Origin: Bacteroidaceae bacterium | GTDB taxonomy: Bacteria > Bacteroidota > Bacteroidia > Bacteroidales > Bacteroidaceae | NCBI GenBank assembly: GCA_024699495.1 | Contig: JAILPK010000037.1 | Coordinates: 1 to 64,000, forward strand | Length of the DNA: 64,000 nucleotides | Direction of reading: 5' to 3' | Part shown: positions 48,343 to 57,624 of the stretch, piece by piece | Layout: each line of letters opens with the position of its first letter | Position numbering within the stretch: the stretch's first letter is position 1 | The notes under the pieces: model-generated | The model's input: the letters and a program-made list of their open reading frames with translations, nothing else | Database searches by the model: none | What the model was told of the DNA's origin: nothing | Position numbers and translations under genes: made by a program

Positions 48343-49089
48343 ATGATTAAAAAGATTTTGGTGAGTCAACCCAAGCCCTCATCGGAAAAGTCACCTTACT
48401 ACGACATCGCAGCAAAATATGGTGTTGAAATAGAGTTTCGCCCCTTTATCAAGGTAGAAGGGATTGACTCAAAAGAATTCAGGTCACAGAGAATTAGTAT
48501 TCTAGAACATACCGCTATTATTTTTACTTCGCGCCACGCCATAGACCATTTCTTTCAGTTGTGTAAAGAAATGAGAATAGTCGTGCCTGACGATATGAAG
48601 TACTTTTGCGTAACCGAACAAGTAGCTTTGTATATACAGAAATATGTTCAATATAGGAAACGTAAGGTTTTCTTTGGAACCACCGGCAAGATCAATGACC
48701 TTCTGCCCGCTATGACAAAGCACAAGAACGAGCGTTACTTCGTACCGTTGAGTGATGTTCATAATGACGACATAAAGAATCTGCTCGACGAGAAAAAGCT
48801 GCATCACACAGAAGGCGTAATGTATCGCACTGTAAGCAACAATTTCCGCTCAGATGAGCCGTTCGACTACGACCTTATCGTATTCTTCAGTCCTTCAGGA
48901 GTACGTTCCTTATTAGAGAACTTCCCTGATTTCCAACAGGATAATATAGCAATAGCAACCTTTGGTCCTACCACTGCAAAAGCAGTTCGTGACTCTGGTC
49001 TCCGTCTGGACCTTGAAGCTCCTACACAGGAATGCCCAAGCATAACCAGCGCCATTGACTCCTATATATCCAAAGTGAATAAGGCTTAA
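48343..49089 (+). CDS. hemD: Uroporphyrinogen-III synthase family protein
   Basis: 248 residues in two Rossmann-like halves: KKILVSQPKPSSEKSPYYDI, TSRHAIDHFFQLC, then DLIVFFSPSGVRSLLENF and ATFGPTTAKAVRDSGLRL. It closes hydroxymethylbilane to uroporphyrinogen III in heme synthesis. Many Bacteroidetes carry such a gene apart from other heme genes, next to rnpA, so activity should be taken as likely rather than certain. Confidence 0.85.
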   Translation: MIKKILVSQPKPSSEKSPYYDIAAKYGVEIEFRPFIKVEGIDSKEFRSQRISILEHTAIIFTSRHAIDHFFQLCKEMRIVVPDDMKYFCVTEQVALYIQKYVQYRKRKVFFGTTGKINDLLPAMTKHKNERYFVPLSDVHNDDIKNLLDEKKLHHTEGVMYRTVSNNFRSDEPFDYDLIVFFSPSGVRSLLENFPDFQQDNIAIATFGPTTAKAVRDSGLRLDLEAPTQECPSITSAIDSYISKVNKA

Positions 49090-49108
49090 ACTTAGCCTCA
49101 GAAAATTT

Positions 49109-49669
49109 ATGCAGAGCAAGCATGAATTTGTCTTTCCCAAGAAACAACGTCTATGCAGTCTGAAAAAGACTGAAGCATTGTTTGCCGGCGGCGCCGTCTC
49201 CATCACTGCCTTCCCCATCCGTGCCGTCTTTGTGACAGATACAGTTGAGGCTAAAGATGCAGCTGAGCAGGAAGATAATGACCAGAGTCTAGTTACATCT
49301 GCCAATACTTGTTTTGAAGCAGATTCTGACGAAGCGTCAATTCCCAAGGAGCGAAACATGGAGGCACCGGAAATGGAAGATACTTGCATTATGGACCGAT
49401 GCCAGGTTCTTATATCTGTCGGCAAGCGCAAGTTCAAACATGCAGTTGACAGGAATCATGCCAAACGGCAGATGAGGGAAGCTTGGCGACTAAACCGGGA
49501 TATACTTATTCCATCTCTTGTCGGAGTATCAAGTATCAACATTGCTTTTATCTGGCTTGCCAAAGAACCGCAAGAATCTGAAGTAGTTCATCGGAAGATG
49601 CGAAATATCCTGCATCGCATTGCAGAACAAATCTCAGGCAGTAATAGCTCCACACCCGATTCAGAGTAA
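49109..49669 (+). CDS. rnpA: Ribonuclease P protein component with acidic insertion
   Basis: 186 residues, against a usual 110-140. It carries the RnpA N-terminus ([27 protein letters not shown]) and the RNR-type basic motif [20 protein letters not shown]. Between them, about residues 44-97, is a strongly acidic extra stretch ([26 protein letters not shown]) absent from typical homologues. It binds the RNase P RNA for tRNA 5' processing. The frame is intact with no sign of a frameshift. It lies 19 bases after hemD and 13 bases before yidD. Confidence 0.95.
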   Translation: MQSKHEFVFPKKQRLCSLKKTEALFAGGAVSITAFPIRAVFVTDTVEAKDAAEQEDNDQSLVTSANTCFEADSDEASIPKERNMEAPEMEDTCIMDRCQVLISVGKRKFKHAVDRNHAKRQMREAWRLNRDILIPSLVGVSSINIAFIWLAKEPQESEVVHRKMRNILHRIAEQISGSNSSTPDSE

Positions 49670-49682
49670 CTATATTTTGTTT

Positions 49683-49928
49683 ATGTCTTACATTGTATCT
49701 TTCATAACAAAGCTCCTTATTCTGCCGATCCGTTTCTACCAGCGTTGCATATCTCCACTTACGCCGCCCAGTTGCAGATTTACCCCGACATGCTCCCAGT
49801 ACGCCGTGGAAGCCTTGCAGAAGCACGGACCGATAAAGGGGCTTTACCTTGCCATAAAACGTCTGCTGCGCTGCAATCCATGGGGAGGCCACGGATATGA
49901 TCCAGTCCCTGAGAAATGGCATTTCTGA
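49683..49928 (+). CDS. yidD: Membrane protein insertion efficiency factor YidD
   Basis: 81 residues starting [20 protein letters not shown]. The family signature is [19 protein letters not shown] followed by [17 protein letters not shown]. It has an amphipathic N-terminus and acts with YidC at the inner membrane. The ATG at 49683 gives the usual length. Its last 13 bases overlap the next gene in another frame. Confidence 0.95.
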   Translation: MSYIVSFITKLLILPIRFYQRCISPLTPPSCRFTPTCSQYAVEALQKHGPIKGLYLAIKRLLRCNPWGGHGYDPVPEKWHF

Positions 49929-50521
49929 ATATACATACCCACCATCCCTGTCCCGAAGGAGAATATACATATCCGTCCTTTGGCATACATCCTTGGTTTA
50001 TAACAGAGCGGTGGGAAGAACAGTTGAAAGAGCTTCAGGATAGCCTGCTCACAATACGCGAAAAAGAGCCGTTTTTCATTGGCGAATGCGGTCTGGACAA
50101 ACTAGCGTCCACCTCCTACCCTATCCAGCTCTCCGTCTTTGAAGCACAAATAGCGCTGGCGAACAAGCTTAGCCGTCCGATGATTATCCATTGTGTACGT
50201 GCCACAGATGATTTACTCCGCCTCCGCAAGAAAGCCCAAACGCCATGGGTCTATCATGGCTTTCGCGGCAATCCCGTGCTAATGCAACAGCTACTACGTG
50301 CCGGAATAGATATCAGTTTTGGCCTGCGTTTCAACAGCGAAAGTATTATTCTGTGTCCGGCAGAGCATTTCTTTCTGGAGACCGACGAAGGAAATCGTAA
50401 TGCCAACGGCAACGTGGAAAACAGTATAATTCCTCTCTACAAAACAGTTGCAACGCTTCGCGGCACTACAGAAAAAGCGTTGATAAACCAATTGGCTATC
50501 AACGCTTCTAACTATTTCTGA
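49916..50521 (+). CDS. TatD-related metal-dependent hydrolase
   Basis: 201 residues, shorter than the usual 260 of TatD. Metal-ligand motifs: LNIHTHHP at the N-terminus (HxH type), [10 protein letters not shown] (Glu), MIIHCVRA (His) and ETDEGN (the late Asp). TatD proteins are 3'-5' exonucleases of the amidohydrolase fold. It overlaps yidD by 13 bases, ending the DUF4271-hemD-rnpA-yidD unit. Confidence 0.85.
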   Translation: MAFLNIHTHHPCPEGEYTYPSFGIHPWFITERWEEQLKELQDSLLTIREKEPFFIGECGLDKLASTSYPIQLSVFEAQIALANKLSRPMIIHCVRATDDLLRLRKKAQTPWVYHGFRGNPVLMQQLLRAGIDISFGLRFNSESIILCPAEHFFLETDEGNRNANGNVENSIIPLYKTVATLRGTTEKALINQLAINASNYF

Positions 50522-50550
50522 TAAATGTTATTTCTTGTCTGAATCGGGCG

Positions 50551-52203
50551 TTACTCCAGCATTAACACAACTGCTTCACTGTGTTTCATATTGCTCATTG
50601 TGACACCTGGCTCTGCAATATAGTTGGTGGGGTCGCAGATATAGTATTTATCACCTCCTACCATCACATAATCTCCTGAGACCTTCTCGGTGGGAGCGAA
50701 ATTGACTGCTGAAGCCAGATGGCCAGGGTAATAGATGAGTACACACTTCATATTCAGGACGTCACGTACAATACGTGAGAAGAGGATGGCATGGTCTTCA
50801 CAGTCGCAGAAAGGATATTTCAGCGTCTCTTCTGAGAAGAATGCACGGTCATAACCCCATATCTTCTCATCATAGCCGTAAGTGAGGCCCGTCTGACACC
50901 AGTCAAGCAGACGCCGTATCTGTTCCAGCTGACTCTTGCCGCTGAGTTTCTCCTTAAGCGCCGGATATATCTGTTCTTTGACATTATTGTCCATCGGAGT
51001 ATTGGCATACATACCCCACTTCGTCATTGCGTCCTCATTCACGCAGAAAGCAGGATAGTTGTCGAAGAACTTCATCAGGTTATTATTGATACGAACAGTG
51101 ACAGCCATATCCTTATAGCGCTTGGCTTTGATGGTTCGGGGGTCAGTAAGGTCATTATCAAACTGCGGCTCCGACATCATCACCAGCGACATTGTCTGTT
51201 CGGCAGTGAACGGATGGTTGCATGCGTTAATCATATTAACGTTAAACTCTTCCTCGCCCAGAGGATAGAAGTTTGTACCATTCATCTTGAAGTACCCCTT
51301 GCCAAAGATACTCTCGTCTGACGCATAGAGCAGATACAGTTTCCCGTTATTCTCTGCAAGACGCATGCGATAGCCTGAGTTGGCAAAGAGGAAGGCTGTC
51401 AGCAGAGTTGCCTCGTTAGTCCCCTTACCCAAATACTCTTGGGCTACAGTGGAAAGCATCTCGAGATAAGCCCAGTCACACATGTGACGTTCTTCACGCT
51501 GCTGAAGGCAGTCGTACAGCAGAGGTGTATAGGCATCGGTGCTGCACTCTCTCCAAGCTTTTGCCACGGCCGGGCCCTTGGTATTTGCCATAGAGAGTTT
51601 CTGCTTGATTCCGTCAGTGCGCAACATCAGTTTGGTGTTATAGAACTGGCAGGAGAAGCGCGGGTCTTCGACCTCAACAGCCTTCGACTCTTCTGTATCA
51701 ACCGTGGGAAGTACAAAAGGCTCTACGCCGAGAGCAGCAACAGGCTGAGGCTGTGTCTTAGGCTTCTCTGCAGGGATAACCTCCTTTGGTTTTATTACAG
51801 AATCAGCCCGTACCACATTCTCAGGCATCGGCAGATCTATTGTGCCCTTAACCTTCTTCTGCTTGCCGCCCTTTATGGTTTGCGGTGCAGTATCCTCCTG
51901 AGCCAATTGAAGACGCTTTATGACCTCCTCGGGGATAGTTGGCTTGTCAACAGGGCGCTTCAGCGGTTCCATGCGGTTGAAATGGTCCCATGCCATTTCG
52001 AGGAACTTCGCATATTGCGCATTGCAGGAGTCTCGGAAATTGTTGTATTTCTTCTTTTTCCCCTTTGTAAACTCCTCAAAGATTTCCTGTGGAGTCTTTT
52101 TTTTCTGTTGCTTTGCAGTAGTAGTAGTGCGCTTATTCTGAGCCACTACATTGCCACCTACGCCGAGCAACAGGCACATCGTTAGGATAAGGATTTTCTT
52201 CAT
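50551..52203 (-). CDS. Secreted transglutaminase-like protein
   Basis: 550 residues. Signal peptide (1-22, VVAQ), then a lysine-rich low-complexity segment (about 23-55), a Pro-rich stretch (about 130-170), and a C-terminal transglutaminase-like domain with the triad visible as Cys468 (CEDHAILFSR), His495 (YYPGHLAS) and Asp524 (ICDPTNY). Bacterial members are mostly cysteine peptidases rather than crosslinkers. It is convergent with the tatD-like gene. The gene upstream on the same strand (52319-52942) also encodes an exported protein. Substrate unknown. Confidence 0.85.
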   Translation of the reverse strand: MKKILILTMCLLLGVGGNVVAQNKRTTTTAKQQKKKTPQEIFEEFTKGKKKKYNNFRDSCNAQYAKFLEMAWDHFNRMEPLKRPVDKPTIPEEVIKRLQLAQEDTAPQTIKGGKQKKVKGTIDLPMPENVVRADSVIKPKEVIPAEKPKTQPQPVAALGVEPFVLPTVDTEESKAVEVEDPRFSCQFYNTKLMLRTDGIKQKLSMANTKGPAVAKAWRECSTDAYTPLLYDCLQQREERHMCDWAYLEMLSTVAQEYLGKGTNEATLLTAFLFANSGYRMRLAENNGKLYLLYASDESIFGKGYFKMNGTNFYPLGEEEFNVNMINACNHPFTAEQTMSLVMMSEPQFDNDLTDPRTIKAKRYKDMAVTVRINNNLMKFFDNYPAFCVNEDAMTKWGMYANTPMDNNVKEQIYPALKEKLSGKSQLEQIRRLLDWCQTGLTYGYDEKIWGYDRAFFSEETLKYPFCDCEDHAILFSRIVRDVLNMKCVLIYYPGHLASAVNFAPTEKVSGDYVMVGGDKYYICDPTNYIAEPGVTMSNMKHSEAVVLMLE

Positions 52204-52236
52204 ATCGGTTTCTCCTTTGTTCGTTGTTATTCTGAA

Positions 52237-52302
52237 GAAAGCATCTATGAGACTGCAACCCCATAATAGCTATGTGGGGCTGACGGCCTCGTAGATGCTT
52301 TC
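52237..52302 (-). terminator. Long hairpin between two exported-protein genes
   Basis: A 15-base-pair outer stem (52237-52251 with 52288-52302, one mismatch-type pair) encloses a second hairpin (CCCCATA / TATGTGGGG). On the minus strand it is followed by TTCAGAATAAC, on the plus strand by TTTACTTTC, so a clean terminator T run is lacking. It may terminate or attenuate between 52319-52942 and 50551-52203. Confidence 0.55.
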
Positions 52303-52318
52303 TTTACTTTCAGTAAAA

Positions 52319-52942
52319 TTACTCAAAGAGCTTATTGAACTTTTCGCTCAAGCCGTCGGCCTCCTGCTCTAACTCATCACGAATAGCTTCCTTGGCCTTG
52401 TCCAAAGCTTGCTTAGCACTCATGAAGAGATAAATCTGAACTTCGGTGTTGCCGTTCTTGTTCTTCCTATAGCAGGATACAACAGCCACAGTACGCGGCA
52501 GAGTGGCAGAACTGATTGAAGTGCTCTTCTGCAGAGTCTTCGTAATTGAAGCGGCATCGCCGGGGGCTATAGCCTTATTGGCAATTTCCTGTTCTGTGAG
52601 GTTCATGAGTTCAGTCTTGAGACTTGAAGCCAACTGTTGGCGGGCCACCTCAGTAGCCTGAATCTTGGCAGCATCATAGTTCTCACCGATACTCATACCA
52701 TTGTTCACATAAAACTTGGAGAAGCCATATTCGTCTTTGTCAAATTGTTTGGTGAAAGACTCACGTAGCTGGATCTCCAAAGGTAAATCGCCAGCTCCGA
52801 CTTGCCAGCCTTCCTTTTTCATTTCCTTGGCACGCTTCGATGCCATCTTCTTAATTTCTTTCTCGCTCACGCTGCTCCCAGCATAGGTGCTGATACTAAA
52901 CGTAAACAAGCAAATCAGTGCATAAAGAAATGTCTTTTTCAT
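52319..52942 (-). CDS. Small exported protein, LPP20-like
   Basis: 207 residues. Signal peptide (1-21), then a charged helical region (KEIKKMASKRAKEMKKEG) and a domain in which KIQATEVARQQLASSLKTEL and RTVAVVSCYRKNKNGNTEVQ recall the LPP20 / DUF-type lipoprotein fold, but there is no lipobox. Function unknown; periplasmic. It has its own promoter at 52977-53007. Confidence 0.75.
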   Translation of the reverse strand: MKKTFLYALICLFTFSISTYAGSSVSEKEIKKMASKRAKEMKKEGWQVGAGDLPLEIQLRESFTKQFDKDEYGFSKFYVNNGMSIGENYDAAKIQATEVARQQLASSLKTELMNLTEQEIANKAIAPGDAASITKTLQKSTSISSATLPRTVAVVSCYRKNKNGNTEVQIYLFMSAKQALDKAKEAIRDELEQEADGLSEKFNKLFE

Positions 52943-52976
52943 GTTTTGGTTGTGTTTTTGGGTTGTTAATCGGTGG

Positions 52977-53007
52977 CAAATGTATGAACTTTTTATAATC
53001 CCACAAA
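52977..53007 (-). promoter_or_regulatory. Promoter of the 52319-52942 gene
   Basis: Minus strand TTTG (53004-53007), 19 bases, TACATTTG (52977-52984), about 35 bases before the ATG. Confidence 0.75.
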
Positions 53008-53171
53008 ATAATATTGCGAAAAAATGATAATATTTAGTATTTTTCCTATTTGGGATAGGGATTACCCCATTTGTGCGTTATAGAAAGGATATGGTGATTA
53101 TCCCGAGTCTTTCAAAGACTAATAGAAATTATTAATAAAATATGATTGCGCGCGTGCGTACAGGACATAAA

Positions 53172-53201
53172 ATTGGCGTGCCATTATGGTGACACGCCAA
53201 T
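53172..53201 (-). terminator. Terminator of the decarboxylase operon
   Basis: A 9-base-pair stem (ATTGGCGTG / CACGCCAAT) with A/T-rich flanks on both sides (minus strand continues TTTATG), 107 bases past the stop of the beta-subunit gene. Confidence 0.7.
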
Positions 53202-53307
53202 AAAAATCTTCGCAAGAATCTATCTGTGTTATATATTTTTAAAGATGAGCCTCCTAAAGGGCTGTCACTTATTCTATCAGATAGGGATAATTGTCTTGCG
53301 CTATGGT

Positions 53308-54591
53308 TTATCCGAGGAAGCTGAGCAATATTCCAGCTGCTACGGCAGAGCCTATAACACCGGCAACATTGGGTCCCATGGCATGCATCAGCAGGAAGTT
53401 GCGAGGATCTGCCTTTGCGCCTTCTGTCTGGGAGACGCGGGCAGCCATAGGCACAGCGCTCACACCTGCCGAGCCGATAAGCGGGTTGATCTTCTCCTTC
53501 AGGAACAGGTTCATGAACTTAGCCAGCAAAACGCCGCCGGCGGTACCGACGCCGAAGGCCACGATACCTACACAAAGGATGCTGATTGTGCTGAAGTTCA
53601 GGAAAGCTTCAGCTGTGGCAGTAGCTCCGACAGTAGTTCCGAGGAAAATCACCACGATATTGTTCAACTCGTTTTGGGCGGCCTTGCTCAGGCGATCCAC
53701 CACACCGCTCTCCTTCATCAGGTTACCAAGCATAAGACATCCAATCAGCGTAGCGGCGCTGGGCAGGATCAGACTGACTATAATTGCCACGCAGATGGGG
53801 AAAATAATCTTCTCCTTCTTGGATACTGTACGCAGCTGTGACATGCGAATCTTACGCTCCTTCTCAGTGGTCAGGGCACGCATAATCGGGGGCTGGATAA
53901 CTGGTACGAGCGCCATATAGGAATAGGCGGCAACAGCAATCGGGCCGAGCAGATGCGGGGCAAGTTTGGAGGTGAGGAAGATGGCAGTAGGGCCGTCGGC
54001 ACCGCCGATAATACCGATACTTGCAGCTTCGGTGGGTGTGAAGCCGAACAAATCCATCTGAGTCACGAGGAATGTGGCGAAGATACCTATCTGGGCAGCC
54101 GCACCGAGCAACAGACTCTTCGGATTGGCGATGAGCGGACCGAAGTCGGTCATAGCTCCTACGCCAAGGAAGATGAGGCAGGGATATACTCCGGACTTCA
54201 CACCGATGTAGAGCACATCGAGCAGACCGCCCTCAGCCATCACATGGCGATAGCTGTGGAAATAAGGGCTGTCGGGGTTGAGGAACTCATCGTTCCACAT
54301 GGATGTGTGAAAGAGCCCGGCATCGGGGATGTTACTGAGCAGCATGCCGAATGCAATGGGCAGAAGGAGAAGCGGTTCATACTCTTTCTTGATGGCGAGG
54401 TAGAGCAGGAAGCAGGCGATGGCAATCATTACGGCATTCTTCCATCCGTCGCCGACAAAGAACTTCACGAATCCCATCTCGTCCACGAAATTACTCACGG
54501 CAGAGGCCAAGTCGAAGTCCTGGGCAGATGCCACCAGAGGCACCATCATCAGCACCGCAAATATGGTCAGATATTTTAGAAATTGTTTCAT
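53308..54591 (-). CDS. mmdB: Sodium-translocating decarboxylase beta subunit
   Basis: 427 residues with about ten hydrophobic segments. It is the Na+ channel subunit that decarboxylates carboxybiotin while moving sodium. Signatures: [38 protein letters not shown] and the second re-entrant region [20 protein letters not shown]. It is last in the operon alpha-gamma-biotin-beta. The set matches methylmalonyl-CoA decarboxylase more than oxaloacetate decarboxylase because the alpha subunit is of the PccB type. Confidence 0.93.
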   Translation of the reverse strand: MKQFLKYLTIFAVLMMVPLVASAQDFDLASAVSNFVDEMGFVKFFVGDGWKNAVMIAIACFLLYLAIKKEYEPLLLLPIAFGMLLSNIPDAGLFHTSMWNDEFLNPDSPYFHSYRHVMAEGGLLDVLYIGVKSGVYPCLIFLGVGAMTDFGPLIANPKSLLLGAAAQIGIFATFLVTQMDLFGFTPTEAASIGIIGGADGPTAIFLTSKLAPHLLGPIAVAAYSYMALVPVIQPPIMRALTTEKERKIRMSQLRTVSKKEKIIFPICVAIIVSLILPSAATLIGCLMLGNLMKESGVVDRLSKAAQNELNNIVVIFLGTTVGATATAEAFLNFSTISILCVGIVAFGVGTAGGVLLAKFMNLFLKEKINPLIGSAGVSAVPMAARVSQTEGAKADPRNFLLMHAMGPNVAGVIGSAVAAGILLSFLG

Positions 54592-54614
54592 CTGTTATGT
54601 TTTTCAGTGATTAA

Positions 54615-55367
54615 TTATCCCAATTCCACCAAAGCCTGACCGCTTTGTACCTGGTCACCCACGTTTACCTTCACGGCTGTAACCTTGCCTGCGAACTCTG
54701 CTGTGATATTGTTTTCCATCTTCATAGCTTCCATTACCACTACCGTTTCGCCGGCAGCTACTTCCTGGCCTACATTTACCAGCACCTGTTTGATAGTGCC
54801 GGGCAGAGGAGCCTCAACGCTCTTGGCGCCGGGAGCTGCGGGGGCAGCCGGAGCAGCTGCGGGAGCAGCCTTGGGGGCCGGAGCGGCGGCAGCAGCTGTG
54901 GCAGCGGCAGCGGCAGCAGGAGCTGCAGGGGCAGCAGCCGTGGCTGGCTGGAAGTCGATGAGCACATCACCCTGATTTACGCTGGCGCCTACACTTGTGC
55001 GGATTTTCAGCACAGTTCCGTCAGCCTCGGCTGTGATGGCATTTTCCATTTTCATGGCTTCCATAGTGATGAGCGTGTCGCCCTTCTTTACTTTCTGTCC
55101 TTCGGCAGCAACCACTTTCTTGATGGTACCGGGCAGAGGGGCGGTTACAGCAGCAGCCGAAGCGGGGGCTGCTGCGGGAGCAGCCGCAGATACAGCAGCC
55201 GGAGCAGCTGCGTGATGAACTACCGGACGTGTGGCATGCTTAACCAATTCCGGCACCTCAACAGAGTAAGTCTTGCCATTAAGTGTTACGGCCAGGACAC
55301 CATTATCCTGTTCAGCTACTTGTGCATCGTAGTCTTTGCCGTCTATAGAGAACTTAAATTCTTTCAT
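54615..55367 (-). CDS. Biotin carrier subunit with two biotinyl domains
   Basis: 250 residues. A short N-terminal beta segment (1-45) is followed by an Ala/Pro linker, a first biotinyl domain (about 75-140, biotin Lys106 in EAMKMEN), a second Ala/Pro-rich linker, and a second biotinyl domain (about 182-250, Lys216 in EAMKMEN). Both carry the full biotinylation motif. Homologues usually have one domain and about 140 residues. It ferries the carboxyl group between the alpha and beta subunits. It lies 23 bases before mmdB. The two domains share PLPGTIK and the AMKMEN core but differ elsewhere. Confidence 0.93.
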   Translation of the reverse strand: MKEFKFSIDGKDYDAQVAEQDNGVLAVTLNGKTYSVEVPELVKHATRPVVHHAAAPAAVSAAAPAAAPASAAAVTAPLPGTIKKVVAAEGQKVKKGDTLITMEAMKMENAITAEADGTVLKIRTSVGASVNQGDVLIDFQPATAAAPAAPAAAAAATAAAAAPAPKAAPAAAPAAPAAPGAKSVEAPLPGTIKQVLVNVGQEVAAGETVVVMEAMKMENNITAEFAGKVTAVKVNVGDQVQSGQALVELG

Positions 55368-55397
55368 TGTTATGATGATGAGATGATGCTTGAAAAA

Positions 55398-55748
55398 TTA
55401 AAGATGTTTGTTGAGTTCGGCATGCCAGGCAGTGTTGCTGGTATGGCGGATAGTAAGCACTCCGCTCTCCACATCGTGCTGGTTGGCAGTGTAGAGATAT
55501 ACGGCTGTTGCGATAGCCACCTGGTCTTGAGCAGATGCATCAGCGATGTTGGCAGGACTATCCGCGGCAGGAGCAGTGCTCTTCAAAGGCTGGGGTTTGG
55601 CGGAAGCAGACTTAGCCGAGACACCTGTCACAGCGCTGAAAATATACAGCACCAGCACCAGCATGACGAGGATAGAAAAGACCACGCCCACACTGATTCC
55701 AGCCATAGACCACGCCTGCCCCCAATCGGTAGATAATATAGTAATCAT
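55398..55748 (-). CDS. Decarboxylase small membrane subunit (OadG type)
   Basis: 116 residues. One N-terminal transmembrane helix (GISVGVVFSILVMLVLVLYI) is followed by a Pro/Ala linker and a small domain (DQVAIATAVYLYTANQHDVE). It anchors and assembles the decarboxylase complex. It lies 14 bases after the alpha-subunit gene and 30 before the biotin carrier gene. Confidence 0.88.
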   Translation of the reverse strand: MITILSTDWGQAWSMAGISVGVVFSILVMLVLVLYIFSAVTGVSAKSASAKPQPLKSTAPAADSPANIADASAQDQVAIATAVYLYTANQHDVESGVLTIRHTSNTAWHAELNKHL

Positions 55749-55762
55749 AATCTATACAGTGT

Positions 55763-57334
55763 TTACAAAGGAATATTTCCGTGTTTCTTGGCAGGATTGG
55801 TCAGGCGCTTGTTGGCAAGCTGATCCAGAGCCCTGATGATGCGGAAACGAGTATTGCGCGGCTCGATGACATCGTCTATATAGCCGTATTTGGCTGCATT
55901 GTAGGGGTTGGCAAAGAGTTTGGTGTATTCGGCCTCTTTCTCTGCGATGAACTCCTTGGCTGCCTCCGGACCTTTCTCCTCCTTGATTGCCTTTGCCTCC
56001 TTGGCATAAAGCACAGCAGCGGCACCGGCAGCACCCATCACAGCGATTTCAGCGCTTGGCCATGCATAGTTCATATCGCCGCGCAGCTGCTTGCAGCTCA
56101 TCACGATATGGCTTCCGCCGTAGCTCTTGCGCAGGGTAACAGTAACCTTTGGCACAGTGCATTCTCCGTAAGCATAGAGCAGCTTTGCCCCATGAAGAAT
56201 CACGGCATTGTACTCCTGACCGGTACCTGGGAGGAAGCCCGGAACATCTACGAGTGTCACGATAGGAATATTGAAAGCGTCGCAGAAGCGTACGAAACGG
56301 GCTCCCTTACGGCTGGCATTGCAGTCGAGCACGCCGGCCAGCTGTTTCGGCTGATTGGCCACGATACCTACACTCTCGCCGTTGAAACGGGCGAAACCGA
56401 CAATGATGTTCTTGGCGAAATTAGGCTGAACTTCGAAGAACTCGCCGCCGTCAACAATGCTGGCGATAACCTCATACATATCGTATGGCATGTTTGGATT
56501 GTCGGGGATAATCTCGTTCAGATAGTCATCCATACGGTCCACCGGGTCTGTGCATTCCTTGCGCGGGGTCTTCTCGAGATTGTTCTGGGGGATATAGCTG
56601 AGGAGCTGTTTGATCATTGCCATAGCTTCCTCTTCGGTCTTGGCTGTGAAGTGGGTCACGCCGCTCTTTGAAGAATGTACACTGGCACCTCCCAGTTCCT
56701 CCTGGGTAACGACCTCTCCGAGCACAGTCTTTACTACTGCCGGGCCGGTAAGGAACATATAGCTTGTGCCCTCCATCATCAGGGTGAAGTCGGTAAGCGC
56801 GGGGCTATAGACAGCGCCGCCGGCACACGGGCCGAAAATGCCGCTGATCTGGGGTATAACACCGCTGGCCATGATGTTACGCTGGAAAATCTCAGAATAG
56901 CCGGCCAGAGCGTTGATGCCCTCCTGGATACGTGCGCCGCCGGAATCGTTCAGTCCGATGACCGGAGCTCCGACCTTCATGGCCTGGTCCATAACCTTGC
57001 ATATCTTCAGTGCCATAGTCTCGCTGAGCGAGCCTGCGTTAACCGTGAAGTCCTGGGCGAAAACATAAACCAGACGGCCTGCAATCGTGCCGTAGCCAGT
57101 CACCACGCCGTCGCCGAGGAACTGCTTCTTTTCCATGCCGAAATTGTGGCAGCGATGGGTTACGAACATGTCCATTTCCTCGAAACTACCTTCGTCCAGC
57201 AGCATGTCTATACGCTCGCGGGCGGTGTATTTGCCGCGCTCGTGCTGCTTCACAATGGCTTTCTCGCCTCCACCCAGACGGGCTTTGGCACGGAGCTCAA
57301 TCAGCTCCTGAATTTTTTCCGTTTGTTTACTCAT
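55763..57334 (-). CDS. mmdA: Carboxyltransferase alpha subunit, methylmalonyl-CoA decarboxylase type
   Basis: 523 residues, two crotonase-like carboxyltransferase halves. Conserved stretches: [57 protein letters not shown], and GRVADVDGS-like region replaced by [17 protein letters not shown]. It moves CO2 from the acyl-CoA (probably methylmalonyl-CoA, giving propionyl-CoA) to biotin. It is the first gene of the operon; a TACCTTTG lies at 57372-57379. Propionate production and sodium pumping are the likely role. Confidence 0.93.
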   Translation of the reverse strand: MSKQTEKIQELIELRAKARLGGGEKAIVKQHERGKYTARERIDMLLDEGSFEEMDMFVTHRCHNFGMEKKQFLGDGVVTGYGTIAGRLVYVFAQDFTVNAGSLSETMALKICKVMDQAMKVGAPVIGLNDSGGARIQEGINALAGYSEIFQRNIMASGVIPQISGIFGPCAGGAVYSPALTDFTLMMEGTSYMFLTGPAVVKTVLGEVVTQEELGGASVHSSKSGVTHFTAKTEEEAMAMIKQLLSYIPQNNLEKTPRKECTDPVDRMDDYLNEIIPDNPNMPYDMYEVIASIVDGGEFFEVQPNFAKNIIVGFARFNGESVGIVANQPKQLAGVLDCNASRKGARFVRFCDAFNIPIVTLVDVPGFLPGTGQEYNAVILHGAKLLYAYGECTVPKVTVTLRKSYGGSHIVMSCKQLRGDMNYAWPSAEIAVMGAAGAAAVLYAKEAKAIKEEKGPEAAKEFIAEKEAEYTKLFANPYNAAKYGYIDDVIEPRNTRFRIIRALDQLANKRLTNPAKKHGNIPL

Positions 57335-57371
57335 TATAATAAGAAAATTAATGGTTTTCCAAATTGCGCGG

Positions 57372-57379
57372 CAAAGGTA
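57372..57379 (-). promoter_or_regulatory. -7 element of the decarboxylase operon
   Basis: Minus strand TACCTTTG, 37 bases before the mmdA ATG; no matching -33 TTTG. Divergent from the pyrE promoter. Confidence 0.6.
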
Positions 57380-57561
57380 ATCAATTATGCTGAAAAAGAA
57401 TAATTAAAAACACATAAAAATACTTTTCCATAGGAACTTTCCTCTACTTGGCCATTCTTTTGTTCGCTTGAAGGCATCATTCCTGCAGTTTATTGGGTGC
57501 GACAAAAGCAGGGAAGTTAAAAAAATAGGAGTATAAGTGCTCAGTTCTCGATAATTACCCT

Positions 57562-57569
57562 TACCTTTG
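57562..57569 (+). promoter_or_regulatory. -7 element of pyrE
   Basis: TACCTTTG, 55 bases before the pyrE ATG at 57625; no clear -33 TTTG. Confidence 0.55.
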
Positions 57570-57624
57570 CAGCGCCTATCACATTTGGCAGGGCATGCTT
57601 CTGCCATTAACACATTTGACAATT

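Larger units (their letters stand above)
52943..53307. other. Intergenic region with promoter and terminator
   Basis: 365 bases. It contains the promoter of the 52319-52942 gene (52977-53007) and a hairpin at 53172-53201. The remainder is A/T rich; I see no further coding or RNA gene. Confidence 0.6.
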
